From NCBI GenBank assembly GCA_007844125.1, contig CM017556.1, positions 78,306,544 to 78,370,543 on the forward strand: a DNA stretch of 64,000 nt, in the 5' to 3' direction. The DNA comes from Sinonovacula constricta (lineage: Eukaryota; Mollusca; Bivalvia; Cardiida; Solecurtidae). Below, piece by piece: positions 11,876 through 24,600 of the stretch (position 1 is the stretch's first letter; each line of letters opens with the position of its first letter). The notes beneath the pieces were generated by a model. It was not told the DNA's origin, did no database searches, and was given only the letters and a program-made list of their open reading frames with translations. Position numbers and translations under genes: made by a program.

Positions 11876-13705
11876 ATGGAATTGGCAACGATAGACTATG
11901 TTGTACTTATTATCGGCATCGGAATATCTCTCGCTGTTGGCATCATTTATGCTCACAAGGACAGACACAAAACATCACTTGTGCGCTACCACAGAGGTGA
12001 TAGAAAGCTCGGAGCTCTTCCCGTAGCGATATCACTTCTCGTGACCAAAGAATCGTCCATATTCTTTCTTGGATATCCGGCCGAGATATATGCCTATGGC
12101 ATTCAATACTATCTTGCGACTTTTGCAAAGTCATTGGGCTTCATTTGGATAATTATTATTTCTGTTCCGCTGTTCTACCCGATGGAATTGACGAGTGTGT
12201 TTGAATATTTAGAAAAAAGACACGATACAAATATACTACGACGCATTGCAGCGATACTGGATACGTTGTTTAACGCGATGTACTCGGCAGTCGTTCTGTT
12301 CGGAGCTTCAATCGCGTTGTCTTCAGTAACACCCATTGACTCTTGGGTGTTCGTCATCGGGCTAACATTGATCGCTGTGGTCTACACTGCGCTCGGTTGA
12401 ATAAAGGCTGTTGTTTACGCAGATGTCATCCAGTGCATTGTTATGGCCATATCATACATAGCGATTATTGTCTATGGTGTAATTAGCGTGGGAGGCTTTG
12501 GAAATGTTTTCGTTCTCAACAAGCCTAGTGGACGTCTAAACATGTTTGATTTCAATCCCGATCCCCTTGTTCGAAATTCATTTTGGGCTCTTTGCATAGG
12601 TAATTTCATCGTGGAGTTTGCCCAGATGTCATCGCAGACAATCGTTCAGAGACTCAATTCCACTAAATCAATGTCGGATGCAAAGAAGGTCATGTATTTT
12701 TTCATTCCGATGTACTTTATTGTTGAATCCGTTGCGATGCTGGAGGGTCTCGTTGCATATGCCTATTTCAGTAACAAGGGATGTGACCCTTTGGCGTCTG
12801 GACGGATCAAGAACCCGAATCAAATCATCCCAGTCACAGTGGTTGATATGTTTGCCTTCATTCCTGGAGCATCAGGGTTGTTCTTTGCGGCTCTTTGCAG
12901 CGCATCATTAAGTACTTTGTCATCCTTATTTAGTAGCATGTCTGCAGTCGTGACAGAAGAGTTCCGCATGACAATCTTCAAGACAACGTCAGAAGTAAAA
13001 CTGACATATTTCTCCAAACTGCTGGTCGTTATTATAGCTGCCGCTTGTGTCGGATTTGCACTGATCCTGGGCAATGTCCAAGGACCGTTGCACCAGATTG
13101 CCTCCACCATTCTGACGTCTATTCTAGGTCCGGTTACAGGGATCTTCATCCTGTCCATATTCAGTCGGAAGACGTCCGTTAAAGGTATTCTGATTGGAGC
13201 CGTGGCAGGGTTGGCGTTTGGTATATGGCTATCAGTGGGCTCCAACTTTTCTACGGGCGTTAAGCAGACACCATTCCTTCCTCTGGGACCTGTAACTAAC
13301 TGCTCAGGGCCGGAAGTTAATATACAATCCATAAGTGTAAAAGGAATTTATCAAGCTGATGGAAGCAATAAGGTGAACACAACTTCCAGCTATCCAGATC
13401 TATCTAACACATCCCATGTTTACAACACCGAGCAGCCGAGGTCACCAGCAAAGACTAACGGATTAAACCGACTTTATTCGATCTCGTATAACTATTTTGT
13501 CGTTGTCTTTCTTGCAACTACTGTTGTTGTTGGACTTACTGCCAGCATGGTATTCAAATCAACGTTTGACGTGCCTGAAAACATGGCGTATTCCCTTCCG
13601 TCGTTGTGCCGATCAATGTGCAAGAAAACGTGTCCTCAAAAGTACATTCAGAGTCATCCAGTTGACCCGAGCAAGGAAGAAGATGTCCCCTTGAAATCCA
13701 TTTAA
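11876..13705 (+). pseudogene. intronless SLC5-family sodium/solute symporter with one in-frame TGA
   Basis: One reading frame of 610 codons runs from ATG 11876 to TAA 13705. Its only interruption is TGA at 12398-12400 (codon 175). The product matches the SLC5 branch of sodium-coupled monocarboxylate, multivitamin and iodide symporters: about 13 hydrophobic segments, PAEIYAYGIQY near residue 70, and the loop GLFFAALCSASLSTLSSLFS, which matches the family block GLFVACLFSGSLST. About 609 residues is the normal family length. The TGA replaces the second Gly of the conserved GG(I/M)KAVVxxDV(I/F)Q segment: the DNA reads GGT TGA ATA AAG GCT, so a single G-to-T change from GGA explains it. The segment corresponding to the usual SFMSAxTLLGTPAE is altered (TKESSIFFLGYPAE), which may affect cation binding. 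Vertebrate relatives have many introns, so a retrocopy is likely. No poly(A) remnant was seen. Alternatives are a segregating null allele, stop readthrough or a base error. Confidence 0.85.
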
Positions 13706-15630
13706 AATTGATTTAAACTGCCACTAAACAACCATTATTGGCATAAGACATTTAAGTGGTGGACTCGTTTTCTTTTTGTACACTTTGTATTTGTATTTTT
13801 CTGCAACATTGAAATGTTGTTCAATTAATAATCGGTTAAATTCGTATCCTTCATGAAAACGATAAATATGAAGTCCGTTGTTGTTGTTTTTTTCTAAATT
13901 CAGCACGTCACGAAAAACGAGGCCCTTCGGACGTTTGTGGTAAAATTGAGTTTTTATATCAAAATGTGGTTTGGGGTTATCTGAATACATACTATTTATT
14001 TGAAATTAGTTGCCTTAGTGTTAATGTTACTACCATATATTGATATAAATCACTAAATTGTCGCAACATCGGACTTTGTTACGTCCACGTCTTACGCGCA
14101 GGGTCACGTAATTCTTCAAGTAACATTCGCGGTAGATATAATATAATATCGTCGAGACAAGTTGAACTTATTTAAATGATTATATATCACTTGTCACTGG
14201 AGCCGGTTGTGACGTAAAGACAAAATACAGAGCCCATTCAAGAGTCAAAATGTCGGTTACAATCTAAGAACAAAACCAATCAAGATATAAGGGTCGCCGT
14301 TTTCAAACAGCACCGAAAAAAATCAAATCGGTGGCGCCACTCATGGTAACAGTGTGTATTCAAGAGCAAATTTAAGAAATGCACCTTTCTTGTACTGTCC
14401 TGGGAGTCGTTCCTTTCCTGAAATGAAGAATGTATCCCAACCGTTTACAATTTCAAATATTAACTTAGAACATCAATGCACTAAGAAATACCAAAATCAA
14501 GTATAGCAGACAATGGCGAAAAGTGAATTCTTGTTTTAACATAAAAGATTTTATTCACATTTCTCTTTTTTTAATGTTAACTTTAAACACTTGCTTTAAT
14601 TAAATGGTAGCGAACATACGCCGGCCTGTTTAAAATGTTTGAACATCTGTTTAAAGACAGGATTTCGTGGATTACAGGATAACATGGACGTACAAGTAAC
14701 GGACAGAAAGAATTCGCGTGGGTGTCATTTAAAAAATATATTTTTAAATTCCAAGGTTGGGGTCGTTTGAAACTTGTGTAAGGTCGTCTCTTGAAAAAGT
14801 GCAGTTTAAATAATATATTATTTATATGTTTGACTTTCTACCTGAGCTGATAAGGTTGGGGTCGTTTGAAAACGTTTGCAAGTTCGTCTCCTCTCCTGAA
14901 AAAATGTGCTGATTAAATAATATTATTTATAATATTTGTTTAACTTTCTACCAGAGCTGATAATATACTGTTCAAGTCCCGATTTTTCGTCCTGTAGTAG
15001 TCCATAAACATATTGATGTTTAAACAGACGCACATAAATAGGATTTAAAGCAAAAATGACAACAAAGTTTTCATATAAACAAGAACAAAATTTAAATTTG
15101 ACAATTTCTCATAATTGCTAAATAATTTAATTATTATTAAAGTTTCAGTTTCGTTTCATTGCTCAGTAAAACGTTATTTCGGAACTGGTATTCGTATTTT
15201 TAATGTTATCTTTTTTGTAATCGGACATTCTACTGGCCCATAATATCACTATGCAACATACGTACCTGGAACATACATTACTTAATTGCTTTGCTGCTGG
15301 GTTTGTGCACGTTTCATTGATTGTTTATGTGAATATTTATCATACTAATTACATATTATTTTGTAATTAGAAAGGTTACAGCAAAATTTTGACGAGACAA
15401 TACAAAATAGGGTCAACCAAATAGTTTCCGCATTGTAACTGTCATTCGGCAAATGAGGTGCTTAAACTCTGCTCAAGAATATCATCCAGTGGCTTAAGGA
15501 GCAGAAGGAGGAAACAAAGTGTTAGTAGAACGGGTGTTCCACTGGTTATGCATTGTATACTAGGCCCAGATATTTGCAATATCGTTTGTCCCAATAAATA
15601 AATAAACTAAAATTACATGCACACACAAAA
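13706..15630. other. gene-free AT-rich stretch downstream of the SLC5 copy
   Basis: No supported exon. The open frame at 13724-13990 (minus) is AT-driven. The stretch contains an imperfect two-copy direct repeat at 14750-14965. Confidence 0.5.
14750..14965. repeat. two-copy imperfect direct repeat, unit about 105 bp
   Basis: Both copies begin AAGGTTGGGGTCGTTTGAAA and run through an AT-rich centre to CTTTCTACC(T/A)GAGCTGATAA. The second copy starts near 14851 and carries small insertions. It looks like an old local tandem duplication. Confidence 0.85.
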
Positions 15631-15631
15631 T

Positions 15632-15668
15632 TATTGTATTGTATTGTATTGTATTGTATTGTATTGTA
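15632..15668. repeat. TATTG pentanucleotide microsatellite
   Basis: Seven uninterrupted ATTGT copies. Confidence 0.95.
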
Positions 15669-16860
15669 CCTTTATGTGCCATAACACAAGTCGGAACGTC
15701 GCATCTTTCACTCCATCCTTCTATATATTTTTAGTTGCGTTTTATTTTAATATATAATAACTTGTAACACTTATATATATGATCATATATATGATCATTC
15801 TTTTTATTACATACCTATGAATCTCGTAAAGTATTTCTTTTTGTTTGTTTTAGCCTTGTACCTTTTTCTTTTGCTGTCTCAACAAAACGATAAAATATAG
15901 TGCAAGGAAGTTCACATTGTTTTGAAAATGATACAAAATTTATCTGAAATGGTGAAAACATTAAACTAATCTCTGAAATATAAAGGATTCCATGGTGTTT
16001 ATTTCTGTGTGACATAGTCACTTGGAAAGCAAAAGATGTCATAGTTCTCTCTATAGAAGTGAGTTCACACATGTATACTTGAATTTAAGATATGCAGCAC
16101 TATTTTCATTAAGAAGCCATCTTTATATATTGAGTATATTGATTAAAAATTAGCTGATTATCTGAGAATGGAGGATTATGTTAAAACTGATTTAAAGACA
16201 CACGGATTTAAAGTAGTTTCTGTATATGACAAACTGATTTTAAGTGCACATGTACTCCATTGAAATGTCGCAGTTACACGCGAGGAGTTCGAGAAGTGTG
16301 TAATCTGTTGCTAGAAAATACCGATACAACTGTACTAATTGATACTTATGATGGAGGTTAATACATTTTGTCCGCAATATATTGATCTAAGAAAATTAAA
16401 TCCATTAAATGATAAAACGTTAAAGAAGCTAACGATAACACAACAAGGCGTACCGAAGCACGGCTGCGTCCAGAAATGGATGTTGTTATTACGTCAGAGG
16501 TTAATTATGAATATTAAGAGCGATTTCTTTCACGATTTTTTTCTAACTTACAATTGAGATAGTGTATAAAAACTCCCCCACCCCACCCCACGTTTAAAGG
16601 CATCTCAAAACCCTTATATAAGTGACCCCCACCCCCATTTATTGCCCCACCCAGCATGTGAGGGCATCTGTTTTTTGATAAGCCAGGCTGCCACAGTCTG
16701 TAACGATGTGTCTGTCACACAGGTATTCAAGATCCAAGTGTATGTATGCTGTATCTGGGGGTTGAACATGGTCATTCACAGTTTGTAAAGGAAACATTTG
16801 TGAATATACCAATTACGCAATCCTAAATACCAGAAATGATTCTATCAGTTCTTTTTTATT

Positions 16861-17860
<1,000 letters not shown>

Positions 17861-17863
17861 TCC

Positions 17864-19335
17864 AATTGACATATCAGAGTGACATATCAGGGAGAGTTTA
17901 GTCAGAGTGACATATCAGGGAGGGTTTTGTCAAAGTGACATATTAGGGAGGGTTTTGTCAGTGACATATCAAGGAGGGTTTTGTCCGAGTGACATATCAG
18001 GGAGGGTTTTGTCAGAATGACATATCAGGGAGGGTTTTGTCAGAGTGACATATCAGGGAGGGTTTTGTCTGAGTGACATATCAGGGAGGGTTTTATCTGA
18101 GTGACATATCAGGGAGGGTTTTGTCAGAGTGACTTATCAGGGAGGGTTTTGTCTGACTGACATATCAGGGAGGGTTTTGTAAGAGTGTCATATCGGGGAG
18201 GGTTTTGTCAGAGTGTCATATCAGGGAGGGTTTTGTCAGTGGGACATATCAGGGAGGGTTTTGTCAGAGTGACATATCAGGGAGGGTTTTGTCTGAGGGA
18301 CATATTAGGGAGGGTTTTGTCTAAGGGACATATCAGGGAGGGTTTTGTCTGAGTGACATATCAGGGAGGGTTTTGTCTGAGGGACATATCAGGGAGGGTT
18401 TTGTCTGAGGGACATATCAGGGAGGGTTTTGTCTGAGTGACATATCAGGGAGGGTTTTGTCAGAATGACATATCAGGGAGGGTTTTGTCCAACTGACATA
18501 TCAGGGAGGGTTTTGTCAAAGTGACATATCAGGGAGGGTTTTGTCAGAGTGACATATCAGGGCGGGTTTTGTCAGATTGACATATCAGGGAGGGTTTTGT
18601 CAGAATGACATATCAGGGAGGGTTTTGTCAGAGTGACATATCAGGGAGGGTTTTGTCAGAGTGACATATCAAGAAGGGTTTTGTCAGAGTGCTATGTCAG
18701 GGAGGGTTTTGTCAGAGTGACATATCAGGGAGGGTTTTGTCAGACTGACATATAAGGGAGGGTTTTGTCCAAATGACATATCAGGGAGAGTTTTGTCAGA
18801 GTGGCATATCAGGGAGGGTTTTTGTCAGAATGTCATATCAGGGAGGGTTTTGTCAGACTGACATATCAGGGAGGTTTTTGTCCAAATGACATATCAGGGA
18901 GGATTTTGTCAGAGTGACATATCAGGGAGGGTTTTGTCAGAGTGACATATCAGGGAGGGTTTTGTCAAAGTGACATATCAGGGAGGGTTTTGTCAGAGTG
19001 ACATATCAGAGAGGGTTTGTCAGAGTGACATATCAGGGAGGATTTTGTCAGAGTGACATATCAGGGAGGGTTTTGTCAAAGTGACATATCAGGGAGGATT
19101 TTGTCAGAGTGACATATCAGGGAGGGTTTTGTCAGAGTGACATATCAGGGAGGGTTTTGTCAGAGTGACATATCAAGAAGGGGTTTGTCAGAGTGACATA
19201 TCAGGATGGGTTTTGTCAGCGACATATAAGGGAGGGTTTTGTATAACTGACATATCAGGGAGGGTTTGGTCAGAGTGACATATCAAGGAGGGTTTTGTCG
19301 GAGTGACATATCAGGGAGATTTTTGTCCAATTCAG
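17864..19335. repeat. 28-bp minisatellite, about 52 copies
   Basis: The unit is built from GACATATCAGGGAGGG followed by TTTTGTCAGAGT. Variation is concentrated in the last five bases (CAGAGT, CTGAGG, CCAACT, CAAAGT), while the GACATATCAGGGAGGG core is highly uniform. Weak leftover copies continue to about 19460. Confidence 0.97.
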
Positions 19336-19459
19336 GGAGTTTTCTTCCTTTAAAATAAAATAGAATTTCACCGGATATTAATATAAGGGTGTTTTGTTTA
19401 TTGGTTTACCCTGGGAGGTGTTTTGCACGATTGACATATCAGGAAGAGTTTCGTTTGAA

Positions 19460-20460
19460 ATATTTGGTGGAGTTTGTCCAAATAAAATATTAGGCAGAAT
19501 TATCTATGGCGGAATATATCAAACAAATTTATCTGGTTTCCTGTGTGGAATAACCACGCCCGTTTCAGCGGTTTAAAATTACAGATAGTTTGTGTCAGCA
19601 AATAATCACGCGAAAGAATTAATAAGGCGGAAAAAAAGATTGGTGGCAGGGGAATTTTCCCAGGTTGAAAATTCGGGGTGTTTAAAGGGTTCAAACACTA
19701 GTACCATTTTGTCCATTACTAAAATCGATAATGTATACTTACTAAAGTGGCAGGGCTTTATAAGAGAATGTATATGACCTCAGTTTATTTTAGACCTAAG
19801 TCCTTATAAGTAAATACATTTATCTACATAAATATGATTTTCATTTGCACTTTCAGCTTTGATTTGCAAGTTTTTGAGAATCATTTATTGCATATAATCT
19901 TGTGCAATATATTAGAAGTATAAAATGTAAGCATGATAGTTGTAATCTGGTTTATCAAAATTTATAGTAAGTATTTGATTCACTAAGCAACAGTAACAAA
20001 TGAGTGGTAGAGTAAACAATGTAAAAATTTAAATAGGCAGATCAGCTTACTTTGTCTGATCCTTCACAAACAAAAAGTGAAAAAAAAGTATTTGAGTCTT
20101 GGTATCTTTTCTGTAGGTACATACATATTATCAATGTATCAATATCACTTCAGGTCTATATACTATGGTATTCATTTAAGGACTTGTCCACACTTTGTCC
20201 GTGTTCTCATAGCAACACCAAAACTGAAAGGTGAAAATAGTCTGTAAATGTGTGTGTGTGTGAGGGGGGTGGAATGTGGTTGGTGGAGGGGGCAGGGCTG
20301 GGTATTTGACACTTAGAGTAAATACAGTATATATAAATACTCCAAAAATATTCTATTGAAATTAGTATAATTACAATGATTTATAGGTTAGGGTACACAG
20401 TTAATCCTTCAATCTATTAACCATCCCAGTATCACTCCGAACTACAAAACAAAGATCAAA
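19460..20460. other. gene-free stretch
   Basis: Short open frames at 19592-19777 and 20052-20234 lack recognisable similarity. A GT-rich/G-rich tract lies at 20249-20300. Confidence 0.45.
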
Positions 20461-21640
20461 GTTGCACGTTCTGTAGGAAATTTATTCAACATTATAACAA
20501 CATGTACACCATGGCTGGTTAGACATATTTAAAACAAAATATACAATAACATAACTAACAGGGCATTATCATAACATGTTAAAAATGCACTCAGCTCACT
20601 GTATTATATGTATTACATACATGACTTGCCCATTAGATGAGTTAAAGAAAAAAGTCTAAATTAGCACTACTAAAATGACCAAATAAATTATGACAACCCC
20701 AGACATATAACTAGAAAATATCACATCAACACAGTAATCATATAACTACAATTAAGATTTTATTGGAATAAGATTCAAATAAGAACTGTCAATTAGATGT
20801 AACTGGTGTATTTATAAATTTAGCTATTGAATTACAATATGAAAAAAAACAATATTAAAGTACTTTATTCATGAACAGACAATCCATGTTATTTTCCACA
20901 TATCATTAAACACGACTTTTTAAAGTAACATTTTGATATGGTTTTATCTAGTTAGCAAGAACTTCCATCTGACATCCCCAAATATATTCTACTTATCTCT
21001 CACTCTGAGCTACTTTTAATGGTCTAGATTTGGGAGGCTTTATGTCAAGAAATTGGAGATCACCAAGTGTTACTTGATTCCTTTTAATTATCTGTGAGAC
21101 ATGTTGCATGTTCTTGTAGGCTAACAGTAACATTCTTTAATAGTACAAACTAGAACTAGCAGTAACAAAAATTATTAACATCACTTTGCTCTTTGGCAGA
21201 AAACAAAACCTTTGACCTTTGAGTATGACCTTGGTCTGTAGAATGGCAATCAAGCTCTTGCGCTGTCTTATCAAATTAACATTTCTATAAAATATCAATC
21301 CACTAATCCTTCATCAAGATAGAAATGGAAAAGCACATTTGAACTTTTTACCATGTAAAAGTACTTCATTTGAGAAAAACACAAAACAACCATAACAACT
21401 CTATGTCAAATACTTTAAAGACATTTATAAATGGGTACACTTGTATTTCTGCAATAAAAGTGTCTGTTTTCTTTAATTAACAATTTATAACTACATCAGT
21501 ACCAATGACCTTGTTTATACTTAATCATGTGCAAGTAAATACTGAGTTTTAGGTGTTTTTTTTTCCATTTCCACATCTTATTATAGATAAATAGTGCTAC
21601 ACAGATATGGCCAAACATCTACCAATCATATTCTGTTGTC
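20461..21640 (-). other. probable CCDC174 3' UTR
   Basis: The stretch downstream of the CCDC174 stop is AT-rich but free of the repeats that fill the neighbouring intergenic DNA. A minus-strand AATAAA lies at 20486-20481, about 1.15 kb past the stop, and is a plausible polyadenylation signal. Other AATAAA-like hexamers lie closer, so the true end is uncertain. Confidence 0.45.
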
Positions 21641-24600
21641 TTAGTCGCCCTCATTTGCGATCAATCTAGTGTCAATAATGCTGGTCTTATCCACATACTT
21701 GATCTTTGGAGGAGCTGTTGTTCCATCACTTACACTGAGTGAAGCTTGAGCTCTACTGTCTATTCCCTGGATATTGCTTTTTGTGACCTCTGAACCCTGA
21801 ATCAAGGTGGTGGAAGGATATGACTGTTGTGAGGAGGCTGACTGATTGTGAACTCCAGGAGCACTGACTGGTGCCTGGTAATTCTGGCTGTAGCCTGAGT
21901 ATGTGGATGGTGTAACTGGGTAGGCGGGGTCAACAGAGGGAGGGTGTGGTGTTAGTTGGTATGAAGGTGGGGCATAAGTCTGATTCAGTCCCATAGATGG
22001 TGTTACTTGGTGGGTGGAGTTTGTGTTTGGAGGGTGTGGTGTTTGTATGGATGTAGAGGGGGCAGAAATGGGGGGAACATCCATGGGTGAGGTTGATTGG
22101 GATGGTTGGTGAAAGCTGGAGACAGGGGTGTTAGAATGCTCTGCATCAGAAGAAGCAGGAGGTGGAGGAGGAGGAGGGGGAAGATGTAAGTTTGGATAAA
22201 GATTGCTTATGGAGACATTTGTATTTGAATTTATATTTGTGTTGTTTGCATTATTAATAAACTCTGGGGAAGGGACATGTGCACTAGGTGGAGGTATGTT
22301 CCAATTAGGCGGTGCAACATTACTATATGACATATTTGGTGCTGGCACAGTGGTGTAAGCTGCAGCCATGTTCATGTTAAAGGCTTGACCATAACTAGAT
22401 GGATACATACATTGTGCATTGTTATCAAAGTTAGAAACTATTACAGAAGCACCACTATCTAACTGCTGGCCTGATGATGCATTGTATGCATTTACAACTG
22501 AATCTGTTATGCAACTGTCCTGGATACTTGTATCAACTTCTTGTCTCAGCTTTCTGAGTTGCTGCTTAACAAAATCGCTCACATATCCACCTGCATCAGT
22601 AGGGATGGTTCCTGACCCATCGCCTGAAGGCATGTGTGTTGATGATATTCCATCTGTATTATCCCAAACTGAAGGATGTGATTGGTCAGCTGAAGGTGGT
22701 ACCCTTGACTGGTTCTGAGGCTTTCCTGGCAGATGTTTGTTTTTGGCAGACAGCTGTTTCCCACTGCTTATTTTGCTGTCGTAGTAAAATGAAGGTGGAG
22801 CAAACTCTTCTTCTCGCTCATTGCGCTGAGTCTCGATCCAGTCCTTCTCTGTTTTCTCAGGCAAAACTGAAATAGAAAATAGCCAATACTAATAAAAGAT
22901 GGAGATTTCTGTGTTTCCTAAAAACTTTCCGTGCCACGTCATCATACAAATATGACCATTTATAGGCACAAGTGTGACAGATCTCTATGTTAGATTTTAA
23001 AAGGAGATATGCTATAACTAAAGACTTTAGTTAAACTGCTCGTTTCGAAAACAGATTAATAAAACACTGGCTGTTGGCCTATGATTAAATCCAACTTTAG
23101 TACTGACTATCTGTACCTCTGACTGAAAGATTGTAAAAAAACGAAAATCAGCCACCTTGTTTGCCATGGTCCCACTCCCGATTGTTAGGCAGTCTTTCCC
23201 TTAGACTGTCGTCACGTGTTAGAGGCTCTGGTTCTACCTTGATCATCTGACCAATACTGGGACCAATCTCATTATCATCTGCATCTGCACCATCTGTGAA
23301 AATAAGAAAACATGCCTTCAGTTGCATGTGATTGTCATGTGAAAGTAAACAGTTATTTGTAAAATATTGGTCTCTCAGACGGTTCCCACAAGGATTGGCA
23401 TAAACATTGCCATTCTGATTCTACTTTTGAAAAATAACATAAACAAAATTAGCATAAAACATTGCCTGTCAATGTGGTGTAGTGCTAAAGCACTTGTTAG
23501 GTAAACAAGAGATTCGCAGTTAGATCCTTGGCAAGTTTTATGCTGACTTCCGATGTAGTTACCGCTATGTTTAATTGGATGTTTTCTATCAGTAATACAT
23601 CAGAAACCGTTCACCTACAGAAAGCAAATTAAAAGACAATAACTAACAATAAGAATAATTATATTGAAGTTTGACAGCCTTAGAACAGACTTTGTAAAAA
23701 GAGACAACACTATATGCTATTTCACATGACTATGTCACAAAAAAGAAGAGAAAGTGGCAACTGGCCCACCATGCGAACATTACAAAAAACATGTGTAGTG
23801 GAAGTTGCATTTGCATATTTTATGTATTAAGATATAGCTTATAGTGAATTGCATGAGTTACTACTAGTTTGAAGGTTAATCATACCTTGTATCTCCCCCT
23901 CCTGCTCATCATCCTCAGCAGGTAGCCCCGCCTTCTCCCTTCGTCGTTGTTTCACCTTGGCAAGACGTGCCGTCAGGGCAGCCTTCCTCTTTTCCTTAAT
24001 TTTCTCACGCTTAGACTGGGCATCCTTAGTCTACAATTAGTGCAAATAACAATAGAGTAAAATATAGCAATAAAAGAGGTCTGCTATAAAATGTTCTTTT
24101 TATTAATGATAAAAACAGTTTTACCTACAACAATCTCTGATCTGAGGTTGAGCAGGGTGCCCATGTGTTTTTCTTCAAGTGCTGATGTTTTGCGTTACAA
24201 TTTGATAGCATTTACCTCTGATCTGAGCTTTAGCAGAATGCCCATCTGTTTCTCTCTGTGGAGATAATGTTCTGGGTTACAATTTGATTGCGTCTACCTC
24301 TGATTTGAGGATAAGCAGGGTGCCCATCAGTTTCTCTCTGTGGAGATAATGTTCTGGGTTACAATTTGATTGCACTTACCTCTGATTTGAGGATAAGCAA
24401 GGTGCCCATCTGTTTTTCTCAGAAGAGCTGATATTTTGTGTAACAGTTGAATTGTGTTTATCTCTGACCTGAAGCTGAGCAGGGTGCCCATCTGAATTTC
24501 TCAGAAGAGCTTATATTTTGCATTACTGATTAACTGTGCTTATATCTGACTTGAGATTAAGCATAATGTTTATCTTTGCTCTCTGAAAAGCTAATATTTG

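Noticed and set aside
12398..12400. TGA in the SLC5 frame as a selenocysteine codon
   Set aside because: The family has Gly at this position and the protein is not a redox enzyme. A single-base nonsense change is simpler.
12820..13332. 170-codon minus-strand frame
   Set aside because: It is the antisense shadow of the SLC5 coding frame.
17864..19335. CRISPR-like look of regularly spaced short repeats
   Set aside because: Units are directly adjacent without unique spacers and the window is eukaryotic; it is a minisatellite. The same applies to the 13-, 19-, 36-, 41- and 59-bp arrays.
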